A model generated the notes under the pieces. The model was not told where the DNA came from. It saw only the letters and a list, made by a program, of their open reading frames with translations, and made no database searches. A stretch of DNA of 64,000 nt from Nereocystis luetkeana (taxonomy: Eukaryota > Sar > Phaeophyceae > Laminariales > Laminariaceae), in contig JARUPZ010000010.1 of assembly GCA_031213475.1 (NCBI GenBank), positions 2,051,001 to 2,115,000 on the forward strand, in the 5' to 3' direction. How positions within the stretch are numbered: position 1 is the first letter of the stretch; each line of letters starts with the position of its first letter. The position numbers were made by a program, and so were the translations under genes. This document shows positions 24,268 through 33,953 of this stretch, piece by piece.

Positions 24268-24351
24268 TGTTCGTTTATAAAGGATAGACCACTGAGCTAC
24301 TCAGTCAGCGCCGACTGAGTAGCTCAGTGGTCTATCCTTTATAAACGAACA
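24268..24351. repeat. Perfect hairpin, 39-bp arms, 6-base loop
   Basis: Arms 24268-24306 and 24313-24351 are exact complements around the loop AGCGCC. The right arm contains GTAGCTCAGTGGTC, which matches the A-box consensus of tRNA genes (TRGCNNAGYNGG), so each arm carries the box in one direction. Similar A-box blocks without the perfect pairing occur at 30.4-31.0 kb. Perfect arms suggest a recent origin or active correction. Confidence 0.95.
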
Positions 24352-24360
24352 CAGCGTACC

Positions 24361-24399
24361 CCCAAGCCCAACCCCAACCCTAACCCTAACCCCAACCTA
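24361..24399. repeat. Interstitial telomere-like repeats
   Basis: CCCAACCCCAACCCTAACCC followed by TAACCCCAACC: a short run of CCCTAA-type units with CCCCAA variants, ten bases from the hairpin. CCCTAA/TTAGGG is the telomere repeat of brown algae among many eukaryotes. Confidence 0.8.
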
Positions 24400-24801
24400 G
24401 GTGCCGTGAACATTTGGGTGCCGTGGGGGTTGCCGTGACACTCCGTGGTTACCATGGAGTGCCGTGGCGGTTGCCGCTGGGGTTGCCATGGTACCACCCG
24501 TGGCATCCCACGACGCCCCCCACGTCGTCGATAGTACCGTGTCGGGATGCCGTGGAGATGCCATGGTATATACCATGGGTGGTACCATGGTCATGCCACG
24601 CAAAATTCAAATAGTGTTTAACCCTGTCGCCCGCGCAGGGGTGCCGAAGGAAAGGTTCGCGGCTACGCAGCGCACCGTAGCGTTTGCGCACATACGGACG
24701 GATCACACCACCTTATATACCCACTATTAGCTCGTGTTTGCAGCTAACAAACCGGCAAGTTCACGACGGGGGGGGGGGCGTCATCGCCGTGAAGACCGCA
24801 T

Positions 24802-24930
24802 TCACCCTTACAGGAGCGCAGTCCCGTTTCGGGAATAAACTGCTTAGAATTTGAGAGGTTTGTCCCAAAACGGGACTGCAGTCCTAAAAGAGTTCAGTTA
24901 ACCCTTTTGGGGCCTCGTTGGGGCCCAGGT
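24802..24930. mobile_element. TTAA-type miniature element, degenerate copy 2 plus fragment
   Basis: 24802-24895 keeps the internal arms (GCAGTCCCGTTTCGGGA and CCAAAACGGGACTGCAGTCC), but the ends are mutated to CACCCTTACAGG and CTAAAAGAGTTCA. A fresh TTAACCCTTTTGGGGCC at 24897-24913 begins a second, truncated copy directly to its right. Confidence 0.65.
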
Positions 24931-25690
24931 GCGTACCTCGTATAGCGACCTAGATCGCGAAAAAGGGTGGTCTGATCAAGCTGCTACATTTGTACAAAGA
25001 AGAGCGTGCCACCGTAAAGTGAGGTATCATCATGCGCTGCGCGCGCACCGTACATCTCCTTATGTTTCACCTACGGACGCATCCCCTACCCTAGTAGCCC
25101 GGGTCGGCTACTTTTCTTATGGCCGATGCTGAGATCGTCCCATTTTTTAGAAAATTTTTCGTGACCTCTGCTCCGCAAAAGGTGCGCATCAAAATGGTGA
25201 GGCGCAGCGTGTGGTCGCGAAAGGGATGCGGGCCTTGCACTCGTATATCGATGGTGGCATTGTCCCCAGCATGCTGCCTCCCATGCATATGTACTTTGTT
25301 CGTACCGCCGAGTCTCTTTGGCCTTGAGGGCTCGCCTTTGATGTTGAGCAATGGCAGCAGTATACGACCGAGCAAACGAACTACCCCGGTCCCCTACGTA
25401 GAGGCCACCTGAGCGCCGAGGCGCACTCGGCCGGCGGCAGTAACAACAACCACCCGTGTCCTCTATCCTCCTTCGAACAACAAGCTGAAAGAGGGCAATG
25501 TGCTTTTGCGAAACTGTCATATATCTCGCATCTGCGGCACTCGTCCGTTTTAAGTCTCGACGCCATTGCTTTTGCGGTAGGAGTATGTGCTCCTACAGCT
25601 TCTTAGGCTCCTCACTCGAAAAACTCGGGAGCTCTATACCCCCTCACCGAAACCTAACTCTTTGAGAAAACTGTACACATTCTCCACTAT
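24931..25690. other. No recognisable gene
   Basis: Overlapping frames of up to 144 codons on the minus strand and 97 on the plus strand cover 25086-25520. Neither shows a domain, and the two contradict each other. Confidence 0.4.
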
Positions 25691-26083
25691 TTGCCAAGCC
25701 TAGCAACGACTTCCTGTTGTATTGTAAAAACAGAAAACAAACTGGATTTCGAATATATTAGGTGTATACCGCCGTACGGTAGTTTCAGAGTTGCGATGGT
25801 TGAGGAACCCTCCCTGCCCGTGACAAAAAAAAGGCGCTTAAGAGTGCAAGGCCCTGATGTAACAAGGCTCGCTCCGCCGCCCAAAACCTCATCGGTGCCC
25901 ACGATGAAATCTCTTGCTTGCCAGACATCGGGGCTTCAGTCATTTGTCGTCGCACATACAGTTGATCGCTTGAGAATACGCCAATGGAAAACTTTGCCTG
26001 CCGCCTGTCAGTGCTATTATCCAGCAGCTCAACTTTCTGGGCTCTGTAGCATACCAGGTATAAAACTAGGTCCAGTGACGTAA
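25691..26083 (+). CDS. Hypothetical ORF, 130 codons (weak)
   Basis: An ATG-initiated open frame. Its N-terminal half (DFEYIRCIPPYGSFRVAMVE, then SLPVTKKRRLRVQGPD) has protein-like composition, including a basic KKRRLRV patch. The C-terminal part resembles ordinary intergenic translation and runs into an ATACCAGGTATA motif. No domain is recognised. It could be one exon of an unseen gene or a chance frame; conservation is needed to decide. Confidence 0.25.
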   Translation: MPSLATTSCCIVKTENKLDFEYIRCIPPYGSFRVAMVEEPSLPVTKKRRLRVQGPDVTRLAPPPKTSSVPTMKSLACQTSGLQSFVVAHTVDRLRIRQWKTLPAACQCYYPAAQLSGLCSIPGIKLGPVT

Positions 26084-27840
26084 GCTTCCGGAGGCTAGGC
26101 TAGACCAGGTATGTCTGCAGCTTGAGTCTTTTCGGTTGGTACTCCAAAACATAAAATTACTACGATATCACCACACGAGCCTGCGTTTCAAGGTTCGGAG
26201 CAGAAAACCCGTGACCGCTATATCGTGTGCGTTGGAGATTGAAACTAAAAGTGTCTCGACCTATTAAATGCATAAGTTTATTAACCCCACACTAACTCAC
26301 GTCATCATTTAACGTATTTCAGCAATGTCCAATGTACATATAGACTACATCCTGACACAAAAAACGCGAGTATGCCTGGCGCAATTTAGCGCCGGCGCAC
26401 GACAAACATACAGAACACAATATGTATCCACACTTTGTTCGACTAATGCCAAAATCCAGATCAAAAATCGTAGATGTCGTCGTCTTCTGGCTTTGCTCGT
26501 GCGGAGTTGACGCTGGTTTTCTGGATGTGCCACCGCATTACCTTGGTCCTTAGCTCTTCGTCGGGAACCAATTCCTCTGTATCGATGCATAGAGGCGAGG
26601 GCCAAGGGGCTGTATTACTTCGGTGTTTATGTCACGCCACGGAGGGCCGAGGAAGGTTTTGTTCGCTACTTTGCGACCGGCAGCTAAGCATGAACCGCGC
26701 GAAAACTCATCCCTCCATGTCGAGTCTAAGCCTCTACGAAGAACTGTGTAGATGAGCACTGGCCTCCAATACTGTCGTGAAAGGGAAGGTGAGCACGCGG
26801 GCTCGAAGTTAGGACCCTCCCCGAGCTATGGCGCATTAGGTGAGTGTCAACCACAACGGAGAGTACCAATAGATTCGGAGAGAATCAACGCATAAGGGAC
26901 GAACCCCGTCGGAAGTCCTGGGGACTGTACTACTCAAAAATATTAAGGAATCGATCGGGATCAGGTCTGAGATCAGTTTGAGCTGCTGTTCTACTGCAAC
27001 CCTTTCCCAACAAACAGCAAATGGCTTGCCATCATCCGAGCAAATAGGTTTGACTCAACGGGGCGAAACAGTGGCTGGGCGTCCTTGTGCCCCACTCCCT
27101 CCGCACGCGGGGGTATCTGCGACCGGATAGCCTGAAAGGCGAGTGTAGATTCGTTTCGAGCGCCGAAAATATCTGCGCCACTGAAGGCACGTCTCTCTCT
27201 ACCCGCGTACCCTTTTATATAGACATGCATGTTCCAGAAGGATGGGAGACAGTTGACTGTTTTAAAACCCTTCCGGGATTTATCTTCGATTGATATCAGA
27301 CACCGAGGATGAAATGACACTACGTACAACCTCTACGAAGCTGGTCTATCCGTAGCTGCAGCAGGTCAAGGTGCGCCCGCAAGACGAGCATACTTTAGAA
27401 GCAGTCATTGCAACATGGAACTAAGGCAATTGTTGGAACTCAAATTCGGTGGAATTGAACACCTATCGAGAGGTGGGGGCGTACGAGCACGATTCACGCC
27501 TTAGGACTATTTCCTTAGCAAGACGCGAACAAAAGCAAGCGTTTACACAATATCGGAGGGTTGATACATCGGACGGACCAGTCCTTCGATATCCCTGCCG
27601 TAGTCATCCCAACCATGTTTTCGCGGACAAACACTCTTCACTACTGGTTTGAGAATCTTGCTATTACAGTGGGTATCCCGACTTAAGAGAGGGCATGCTA
27701 AAAATATACTACATGGTGCAGTTAAGAGAAGCCAAAATTGGTTGGGCCTGCCTCCACTAAAGTTGTGTATTTTCCACTGTGGCGAAAAGAGAAAGCTGCA
27801 GTAGCCAAGAGAGGTGTTTTAGGCCTGCACCATACATTTC
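26084..27840. other. No recognisable gene
   Basis: Only short frames lacking domains. This interval is the 3' flank of the U-box gene on the minus strand. No polyadenylation signal could be placed reliably. Confidence 0.5.
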
Positions 27841-29470
27841 TCAAGTCGGGGTACCCACTGCTGTAGTAGTGTTTTCCCAGTCGTAGATTGTCTGCAGTAC
27901 GGCTGCGACGATACGAAACATCTCACCTTGACACAAAGGCTTTCCGGTGAAGGGGCACACCCTCCCCCTGGATTCAAGCCACAACAGTATGGTAGAATAC
28001 TCGAACACGTGTCCGTGTGGCGACCTCGCAGGATGCTTCATCATGTGCCCGTTGATCGCACACAAAAACTCCTGACCCACAAGAGAAAAAGCGCATGGCG
28101 GAGGCAAACGAATATTACTACTGTAGTGTGACGCCGTTTGTTTCGTCGGTATGTGAGTTTTCTGTGAGTTTTCTCCGGTGGCAGCGTTGTTGAGCTTCGG
28201 GTGCGGGGCCAAGGCACAAACTCGCCACAAGATCAAACAACCAACTCGGTATGCGACTTTTTTTTTAAAAGCCGCAGTTCGCAACGGCGAAGGCCAGTCC
28301 CGCCGTATACCCTCGTACAATTTCCGCAGCAGCAACATATGCTCTATGTATATTGAGCAACAACACTACTACTCATCAAAATGTATCAAAACCTGTTTGG
28401 CAGAACTATCTCGAACGCATCGCTCCGAACCTCACACGTTATCAAAATCTACCTTCGGAACGCTAAAAAAAACTGCCGACCAGACCGCCTCGCATATTTA
28501 CCTTGGGAACTCCATCAGCACCACCGTGTCCTCCAGGGTCCTCATTGCCCCTCCGGCCCCTCTCCACAACTCTTGGAGTTGATTGCCCTCCACAACCTTC
28601 GCTGCCCCCTTCTGCCTGGCCATCGCCCCCACTTTCCCGGCTTCTATCCACGCCCTTTCCCCCACGGGACTCGTGCGATATTGCCGACAGTCCGGGCCGA
28701 GACCCCTCGGTAGAGCTGCCACCGCGGGCTGGCTTAAGCCGGGAACAAAATGACGCAGCGTTACCAGGGAGGTCGAGGCTCACCCGAACCCTTTGCTGTT
28801 TTAGGTCCGCCAAGGCGGCAGGGTTCTGGAGAGTTTTGGTTTGAGGAATACGAGGCGAAGGGGGTGGGGGAAGGGAGATAACGTTTTTTTTGCGAGGAAT
28901 ATTGATGGTGATACAAAGAGACCGAAAGGTTCCGTTGTGGTGCGTTATTCAACGTTTTTCAACGCATTTCGATGCAAAAAAGAATATCTACGTACGTACG
29001 TAGTCCGAGCGCTTGAGGTGACGGGATCTGGTGTGCTCAACGGGGCTTTCCGTAAGAAATGTCAGGTTGCGATATCCTGTCAAAACAGCTCTTGGCCGAA
29101 AAACGCCTTACACCCAAGAACAGCGCACACCTCAACACATCAAAATACTACATTAAGCAAAAATTGATGTGCTGGGCAGCATCCAGCATGGTCGCCGCAC
29201 AGTTCGCTTCCGTCACTATGCAAAGAAAGCCCTAGCGAGCTCAACGTGACATTCTTCCTACTCACCATCTTACTCCCAAGCGAGGGCAAGTCCCCCAAGA
29301 GCGCCAACCCTCGTCCCGCCCCCCCTTTGGCATCTCGTTCTGCCTTGTCCGCCTTCGCCTCCTCGTCGACCTTTGCTTCGGCTAATATCGACGCGAACCC
29401 GTATGTCCCCCCTGTGCTTGTTCTGTTGTGGTTGTGGCGTGAGCCGGACTTGCACTTTGCGTCGGTAGGC
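27841..29470 (-). CDS. U-box domain protein, at least four exons (5' end not fixed)
   Basis: Minus-strand exons: about 29470-29266, 28825-28784, 28732-28502 and 28071-27841, the last ending in TGA. All three junctions fall between codons (phase 0) with donors GTGAGT, GTGAGC and GTAAAT. The exons of 42, 231 and 231 bp are multiples of three. Exon 1 is Ala/Lys/Glu-rich (ILAEAKVDEEAKADKAERDA), exon 2 encodes NPAALADLKQQRVR, and exon 3 is Gly/Ser/Arg-rich. Joining exons 3 and 4 gives GVPK|EFLCAINGHMMKHPAR, the usual entry into a U-box, followed by SPHGHVFEYSTILLWLESRG and VCPFTGKPL. U-box proteins act as E3 ubiquitin ligases, folding like a RING without zinc and recruiting E2 enzymes. The first consensus Pro (FLCPI) is Ala here. 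The start of exon 1 is uncertain; a G-tract repeat begins just upstream. Confidence 0.7.
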
Positions 29471-29608
29471 CTAGTATTATCATCACTGGCGGTCTTTGAT
29501 CCGTGGTGTGTGCGAGACCCATTTCGGAGCTCCGGTGATCGACGGCTGCGGGACGATATCCGGAGTTCCTCATCTCTTCCTCCGTCGCCTGGTGGAACCG
29601 AACCGGTC

Positions 29609-29945
29609 AGGGGGGGGGTACACTCAATACCATGCATAGCTGTAGTTGTATGACCATAGATCCTCGCATCCCTACAATATCGGGGCGAAACATGCCAGGT
29701 TTTCACCGACCAGGCAGACGTCGCTAGCACCAAGCGCGAAGCGACATGATGATTTTTCGGCGAGTCGCATGAAGGGTGAGCTGCGTCCTACTAAGAGCCG
29801 CTTGTGAGGCAGGGTTTTCTTGCAATATGGATGACAGCGTCGAATGAATTGGTTTGTTTTCTGGTGTAGCCACTTCCAGCGACAACAATGGGGTTACTGC
29901 TGTGTAAAGGCCTCGTGGGTGCCTTGCCATAAACACTACACCACG
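29609..29945 (+). repeat. G-tract dispersed repeat, copy 2
   Basis: The most complete copy: G run, TACACTCAATACCATGCATA, GTAGTTGTATGACCATAG, GGTTTTCACCGACCAGGCAG, GGCGAGTCGCATGAAGGGTG, AGAGCCGCTTGTGAGGC, and the end GGGTGCCTTGCCATAAACAC. No internal gene. Confidence 0.8.
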
Positions 29946-29952
29946 ATAACCA

Positions 29953-30075
29953 GCCGGGGGGGGGGTGTACTCGTTATCATGCATGGCCGTAGTCGTATGG
30001 CCGTAAAACCTCGCATCCCTACAATGTCGGGATGAAGCACGTCGGGGTTTCACCGACCAGACCGCCCGAGGGGGT
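29953..30075 (+). repeat. G-tract dispersed repeat, copy 3 (truncated)
   Basis: A second G run with GTGTACTCGTTATCATGCATGG follows copy 2 after a few bases in the same orientation and breaks off after TTTCACCGACCAGAC. The arrangement is tandem-like. Confidence 0.75.
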
Positions 30076-30379
30076 GCATTTATGCATACGAGGGATGAGA
30101 TAATTTCAGCAACTTGCAGAGATTTGTAGCACAAGTGGAATATTAGGCTGCTGCAGCCAAAAACGCGGCTCGCCCCATTCCCGCACGCAAATAATTTATT
30201 GCGAGCTGCGAATGCATTCTGCTTGAGGGTTTTATTATCTCGCCAAGCATTTAGCCTACAGCAGTTGGGAATGGCGACGCCAAATATGTACGCAGTATGA
30301 TACATATTGTTCAGCTTCCAAGGCTTGTGGCGACCACAGACTGGACAGCCTTTTTCTTTAGAGTTGCACGATACGTTGA

Positions 30380-30990
30380 TGTTGCTTAGTGACTGAGTAG
30401 ACTAGTCGGTAGTGGTGTATAACCAACAAAATACGTAGTTTCAGTTTTGTTAGATTCCGCCATGCTGCAGTGATCTCCGGGGCTCTCCCCTCGCTTGGAC
30501 TAGTATCTAGGAACGCACTATCACGACGATCTCCATCCCGAACGCTCGAAGCTACTAAATATGAAGTAGGCGATAGTCGAACTCACGACCCATCATTTTG
30601 TCATTATATAGCACTATCTGCTAGCCTACGCAACCAAGTGACTACGTAGGCTAGTGGTCAGTACGGTAAAACCGCGGGGGGGGGGTTGTGGGCCAGTGGA
30701 TAGTGTTACATAACCACCCTAAGGATGGGTATCGAAATCGGTTATCGCTGGCTTCATAATTTGTTATTTTCGAGCGTGCGCGCTGGAGATATTGTGAATC
30801 GTTGGTATGGTGTGCTCCTAGGTACTAGACCGTGGCGAAGGGAGGGCTCCGGAGGTCAGTACAACATGTTGAGGTTCAGTTAACCCCAACGTATACACCG
30901 TATTGGTTTTATAGCACTATCCGCTAGTCTACTCAGTCACGCAACTAAATAGGTAGCGGATAGTGTTATACAACTAACTTGACAACGCAG
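30380..30990. repeat. Cluster of tRNA-like (SINE-head-like) repeats
   Basis: At least five partial copies in both orientations share GACTGAGTAGRCTAGYGGATAG, then TGYTATAN, an A-box-like block. The minus-strand copy near 30650-30545 adds GAGTTCGACTATCG about 45 bases later, close to a B box. The plus-strand copy at 30695 adds GGTATCGAAATCGG at a similar distance. The two boxes at tRNA-like spacing suggest tRNA-derived SINE heads rather than functional tRNAs, because no complete acceptor stem or anticodon arm can be folded by eye. Confidence 0.5.
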
Positions 30991-30999
30991 CATTGTCTT

Positions 31000-31670
31000 G
31001 CGCAGCGGAGCGCGGCAGCATAAACACACTACTGGATGTGTGACTAATCGTCCTTTGCGGCGAGGGTGGATGACATTGGGACAGCGGAGGGGTATGCTAT
31101 GTACCAGATGGGTGTGAAGAGGTTGCGTCAAAGGGGACCCACACTAAAAAATATATGAAGATTGACGGCTGCATCCCTAGATTCTTGTTAGCCCACGAGC
31201 CACTATCATCTTCAAAATCCAAGGGTCTACGATAAGTGGAGGCACTGATATGTAAGGTTGGGACCGATTTTACTATACGATCTGGGGACTACTCCATTGC
31301 ACGCAGCGACGGAAGAAACATAGAGCCACGTGCAAGGAAATCAGCTTTGGGGAATATCGCTGGACGCATTATGAAGCCATCGGATTCATCGCTGAATGAG
31401 AAAGAGGAGATGGTCTCCGAGGTCCAGTTACCCGGTTTCTGCTATTTAATGGTCTTTCCTAGTAGAGTGGGTCAACGTGCCAGATAGGAATACGTCCTTG
31501 CTCCGCAGAGCCCTGCTTTAAATTTTTTCAGATCGCTTCACGTTGGAGCATTGGCTACGACCAGGAGGCAGATATGCGTTGGCTACGCATAAGAAACCTC
31601 GCGGCAATCGATGGCGGTTGCGGTGGCAACCACGACGAGTTTGAAATCACACAGCGTCCTAACGTTTGCT
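31000..31670. other. No recognisable gene
   Basis: An 83-codon frame on the plus strand (31236-31487) has mixed composition (GRIMKPSDSSLNEKEEMVSE) but no domain or splice context. Nothing else is seen. Confidence 0.4.
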
Positions 31671-31673
31671 CAC

Positions 31674-31818
31674 CTGCCGCCGTCATCGACGCTCGGCTGA
31701 GCTTACGCACGCGCGCCTCCGCTTCGCTTTTGGCCGTTTTTCGATCCGACGCCCAGTCTTCGCCCTCCTGGCAACGTTTACTTTCTGTTTCGGGGTGGTT
31801 GGGTTCCACCAGCAACAT
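31674..31818 (-). CDS. Single exon of an unidentified charged protein
   Basis: From the ATG at 31818 the minus strand encodes 48 residues, MLLVEPNHPETESKRCQEGE then DWASDRKTAKSEAEARVRKL, ending in phase 1 at a good donor (GCGGCAG|GTGAGC). An internal CCAG acceptor in phase 0 could make the exon shorter, starting EGEDWASD. The Lys/Glu/Ala-rich segment looks helical. No partner exon was found with confidence on either side and no family is recognised. Confidence 0.45.
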
Positions 31819-32367
31819 AGTGTGAGCCACGTTCAGATTGCTACATAATTTTGGATAGCATAGCAGAGAAGTGGGGAGCCACCGCACGAGCGTCCAGCAT
31901 ATGCAAGCATAGAAGCACAACACACGGCGCGGCGATGTCGTACAGGCCAAACTGGCCCCAAGGAAACTCCTCAGCAACAGGAAGAAAAAGACAAATATGG
32001 CATGACAATCAGCCATAGAGGCGAAAGTAACTCCCCGGGCGAACAGACGGACGGATACATAAAATACCTCGGTGAAGTTAAGAAAATCCTTCAGAATTTT
32101 GCCCGGCACAATCCGTATTTTTGCCCATCCTGCACGCCCGCTGCCGCAAGGAAGCTTATAAACAGCAATCAGAGCATAAAAAACCGACAAGGATCACAAA
32201 AAAGGAGTACTAGGCAACCCCAAAATATGCCTTTCGCGACATTGTGTTGTTTCTATATTTTCTGGCCACGTTATATTAACTCAATCGACGAGTGTCAAGC
32301 TGTCAAACCAGCCCTCAAGACGCCCCTGATGTCTATCGCGTTGTATTGCGCGAGCGCGCGGCGAGAA

Positions 32368-32783
32368 ATGAACACATATCGAGTAGCTGCAACAATCGCG
32401 TTGTGTCTGCTCTCACCTGCCATTGCCGGCTTTTCCTTCCCACCGCTCACGCCCACTCCAGGTTCCTCTTTACCCGCTCCTTCGCAGCAGTCCACCACTC
32501 CCAACACACCAAGAACGGCCGCGTATCCGGGGGCGTCCCGCGACACCGGCAGCGCGCCGGACTGGGTTACCCTCCGCACCACTCGACGCTTTGCCTCCGG
32601 AGACATCTACTGTATGCATACCACGCGTTGGGCCATGGCGGTGGTTTACGAGGGGTGTTTCGTTTCGTTTTGTCGCGCTGCAGCAGTCTCTGGACCCTTC
32701 CAAGGAGATCTCTAGTGTTCCACGACAACAAGACTGAAATGAGCGTGCTACCGAAGAAGTTGGTGGGCATGAGCTTCAAGCCG
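32368..32783 (+). CDS. 5' exons of a putative secreted or plastid-targeted protein
   Basis: Exon 1 spans 32368-32611 and exon 2 spans 32716-32783; the gene continues to the right. The protein starts MNTYRVAATIALCLLSPAIA then GFSFPP: a signal peptide followed by F at the likely cleavage site and a Ser/Thr/Pro-rich stretch. This resembles the bipartite plastid-targeting pattern of stramenopile algae, though the ASAFAP site is weaker than in the gene at 22.2-23.1 kb. The 104-bp intron has a GTATGC donor, a T-rich tract and a TCTCTAG acceptor, and keeps phase 1. The join gives FASGDIY|LFHDNKTEMSVLP. Exon 2 ends in phase 0 at AAGCCG|GTAAAT. The next exon could not be placed, so function is unknown. 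Confidence 0.45.
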
Positions 32784-33953
32784 GTAAATACTCACATATG
32801 TACCCGATTCGTACACAGCTGCATGAAAACAGCGAGCAATCGGACAGAAACAGGTAATGCATGAGTTAACCCCTTTTCGGCTGCGCTCATGTTTTTTTTC
32901 CTGTTGACAAGATGCTCGTAGCTAGAGTAGGCTGGCTTTTGCAGTTTTGCGACCCATATATTGCGGCCTAGCTCACTGAGGACATGCATGCTAGGGTAAG
33001 GGGGCGCCGGGGTTTTTCTGAAGTTCGTCCCTCGAGGAGCTCTCGCTACTTCGCTCTCAAAACTGACGGAGAAAAAAAATATCCGAGCAACCCGACGAGC
33101 CACGCGATTACATCAGATGTATCACGAAATACTTTTGAGTATTCTAAAAAAACGATATTGCATAGCTCCTCGAATGAGGATCCCCTTTACTCAGAAAACT
33201 GATTTGCCCAAAACGTGCTACGACCCCAATCGCAGCACGCGTCAAGAGTGGGATGCTGTCCGGCGTCGACGAAGAACGTAAGATCGTTCGAGTATTGCGA
33301 GTACAGCCGTCTCGCAACGCGCACGTGCGCACGTATCGTTACAGCTCGTTCCAGCTAGGCCACCCTCCGCAAGGGTTGCTCCGATAGGGGCGTTGGTGTA
33401 ACTGTACCAGGGTAGCACTTTTTGGCCACGATGTTTGTGGCCAACGGGGTTCTTCAAGGGGACCGAGGACCCAACTACCCTACAAGACATGCCTTTTAAT
33501 CGATTTGTTTTCCAATCTGTTTTCGACATTAAACTTGTACCATGGGATTGGCTGCTCATCGGGATAAGCGTACATTTTCCCCTAAAAGCCGTCTTGGAGT
33601 GATATCTAGAGTTTCTCAAGGGAGACCTGAACTTCTGGAAAATCATGGGCGCAGCAGCATGTGTGCCCTTCCCCCACCCCCGGCAACCGGGGCTTCTTCT
33701 TGTGGCCGATGGTGTACGATAGCCAAGTAATGCAGAGCCGCTCTTGTTTTTCCGTCTCAGGCATCAAGAGGTTTAAAGTACCGCGTGCTGCTGTGTTCAT
33801 TTTTAGGCGGCTGAATAGAGCGTGTGCAGAAACCCTCAAAACCCTACGCGTTCCTCTGAAGCCACTTCGTACTTTGTACACAAGGACCAATCGCGCGGAC
33901 CGCAACCCGGCCAGCAGAGGCGCATGCGAAACGCGTAAGTAAAAATTCCGTAC
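32784..33953. other. Mixed interval, conflicting exon candidates
   Basis: Two incompatible candidates overlap. A plus-strand exon at 33764-33935 has a fine pyrimidine tract and a GTAAGT donor. A minus-strand exon near 33755-33620 has ERLCITWLSYTIGHKKKPRL. The first could continue the 32.4-kb gene, the second the gene that starts at 35,073. I cannot choose between them. Confidence 0.35.

Larger units (their letters stand above)
24155..24605. repeat. CCRTGG-rich block around a hairpin and telomere-like DNA
   Basis: GCCGTGG, CCATGG and their complements recur more than fifteen times in two halves (24155-24250 and 24400-24600), for example GCCGTGGGGGTTGCCGTG and ACCATGGTCATGCCA. Between the halves lie the perfect hairpin and the telomere-like repeats listed separately. 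Frames through this block translate to His/Gly/Pro/Trp repeats and are not likely genes. Confidence 0.75.

Noticed and set aside
24313-24351. Functional tRNA gene at the hairpin
   Set aside because: Only an A-box-like block is present. There is no anticodon arm, B box or acceptor stem, and the arm pairs with its inverted copy instead.
24464-24730. Frames through the CCRTGG block (His/Gly/Trp-rich)
   Set aside because: They follow from the repeated word itself and exist on both strands.
28498-28722. Frame QLQELWRGAGGAMRTLEDTV for the third U-box exon
   Set aside because: It ends in phase 2 and would put the U-box exon out of frame. The Gly/Ser-rich frame is phase 0 at both ends and joins as GVPK|EFLC.
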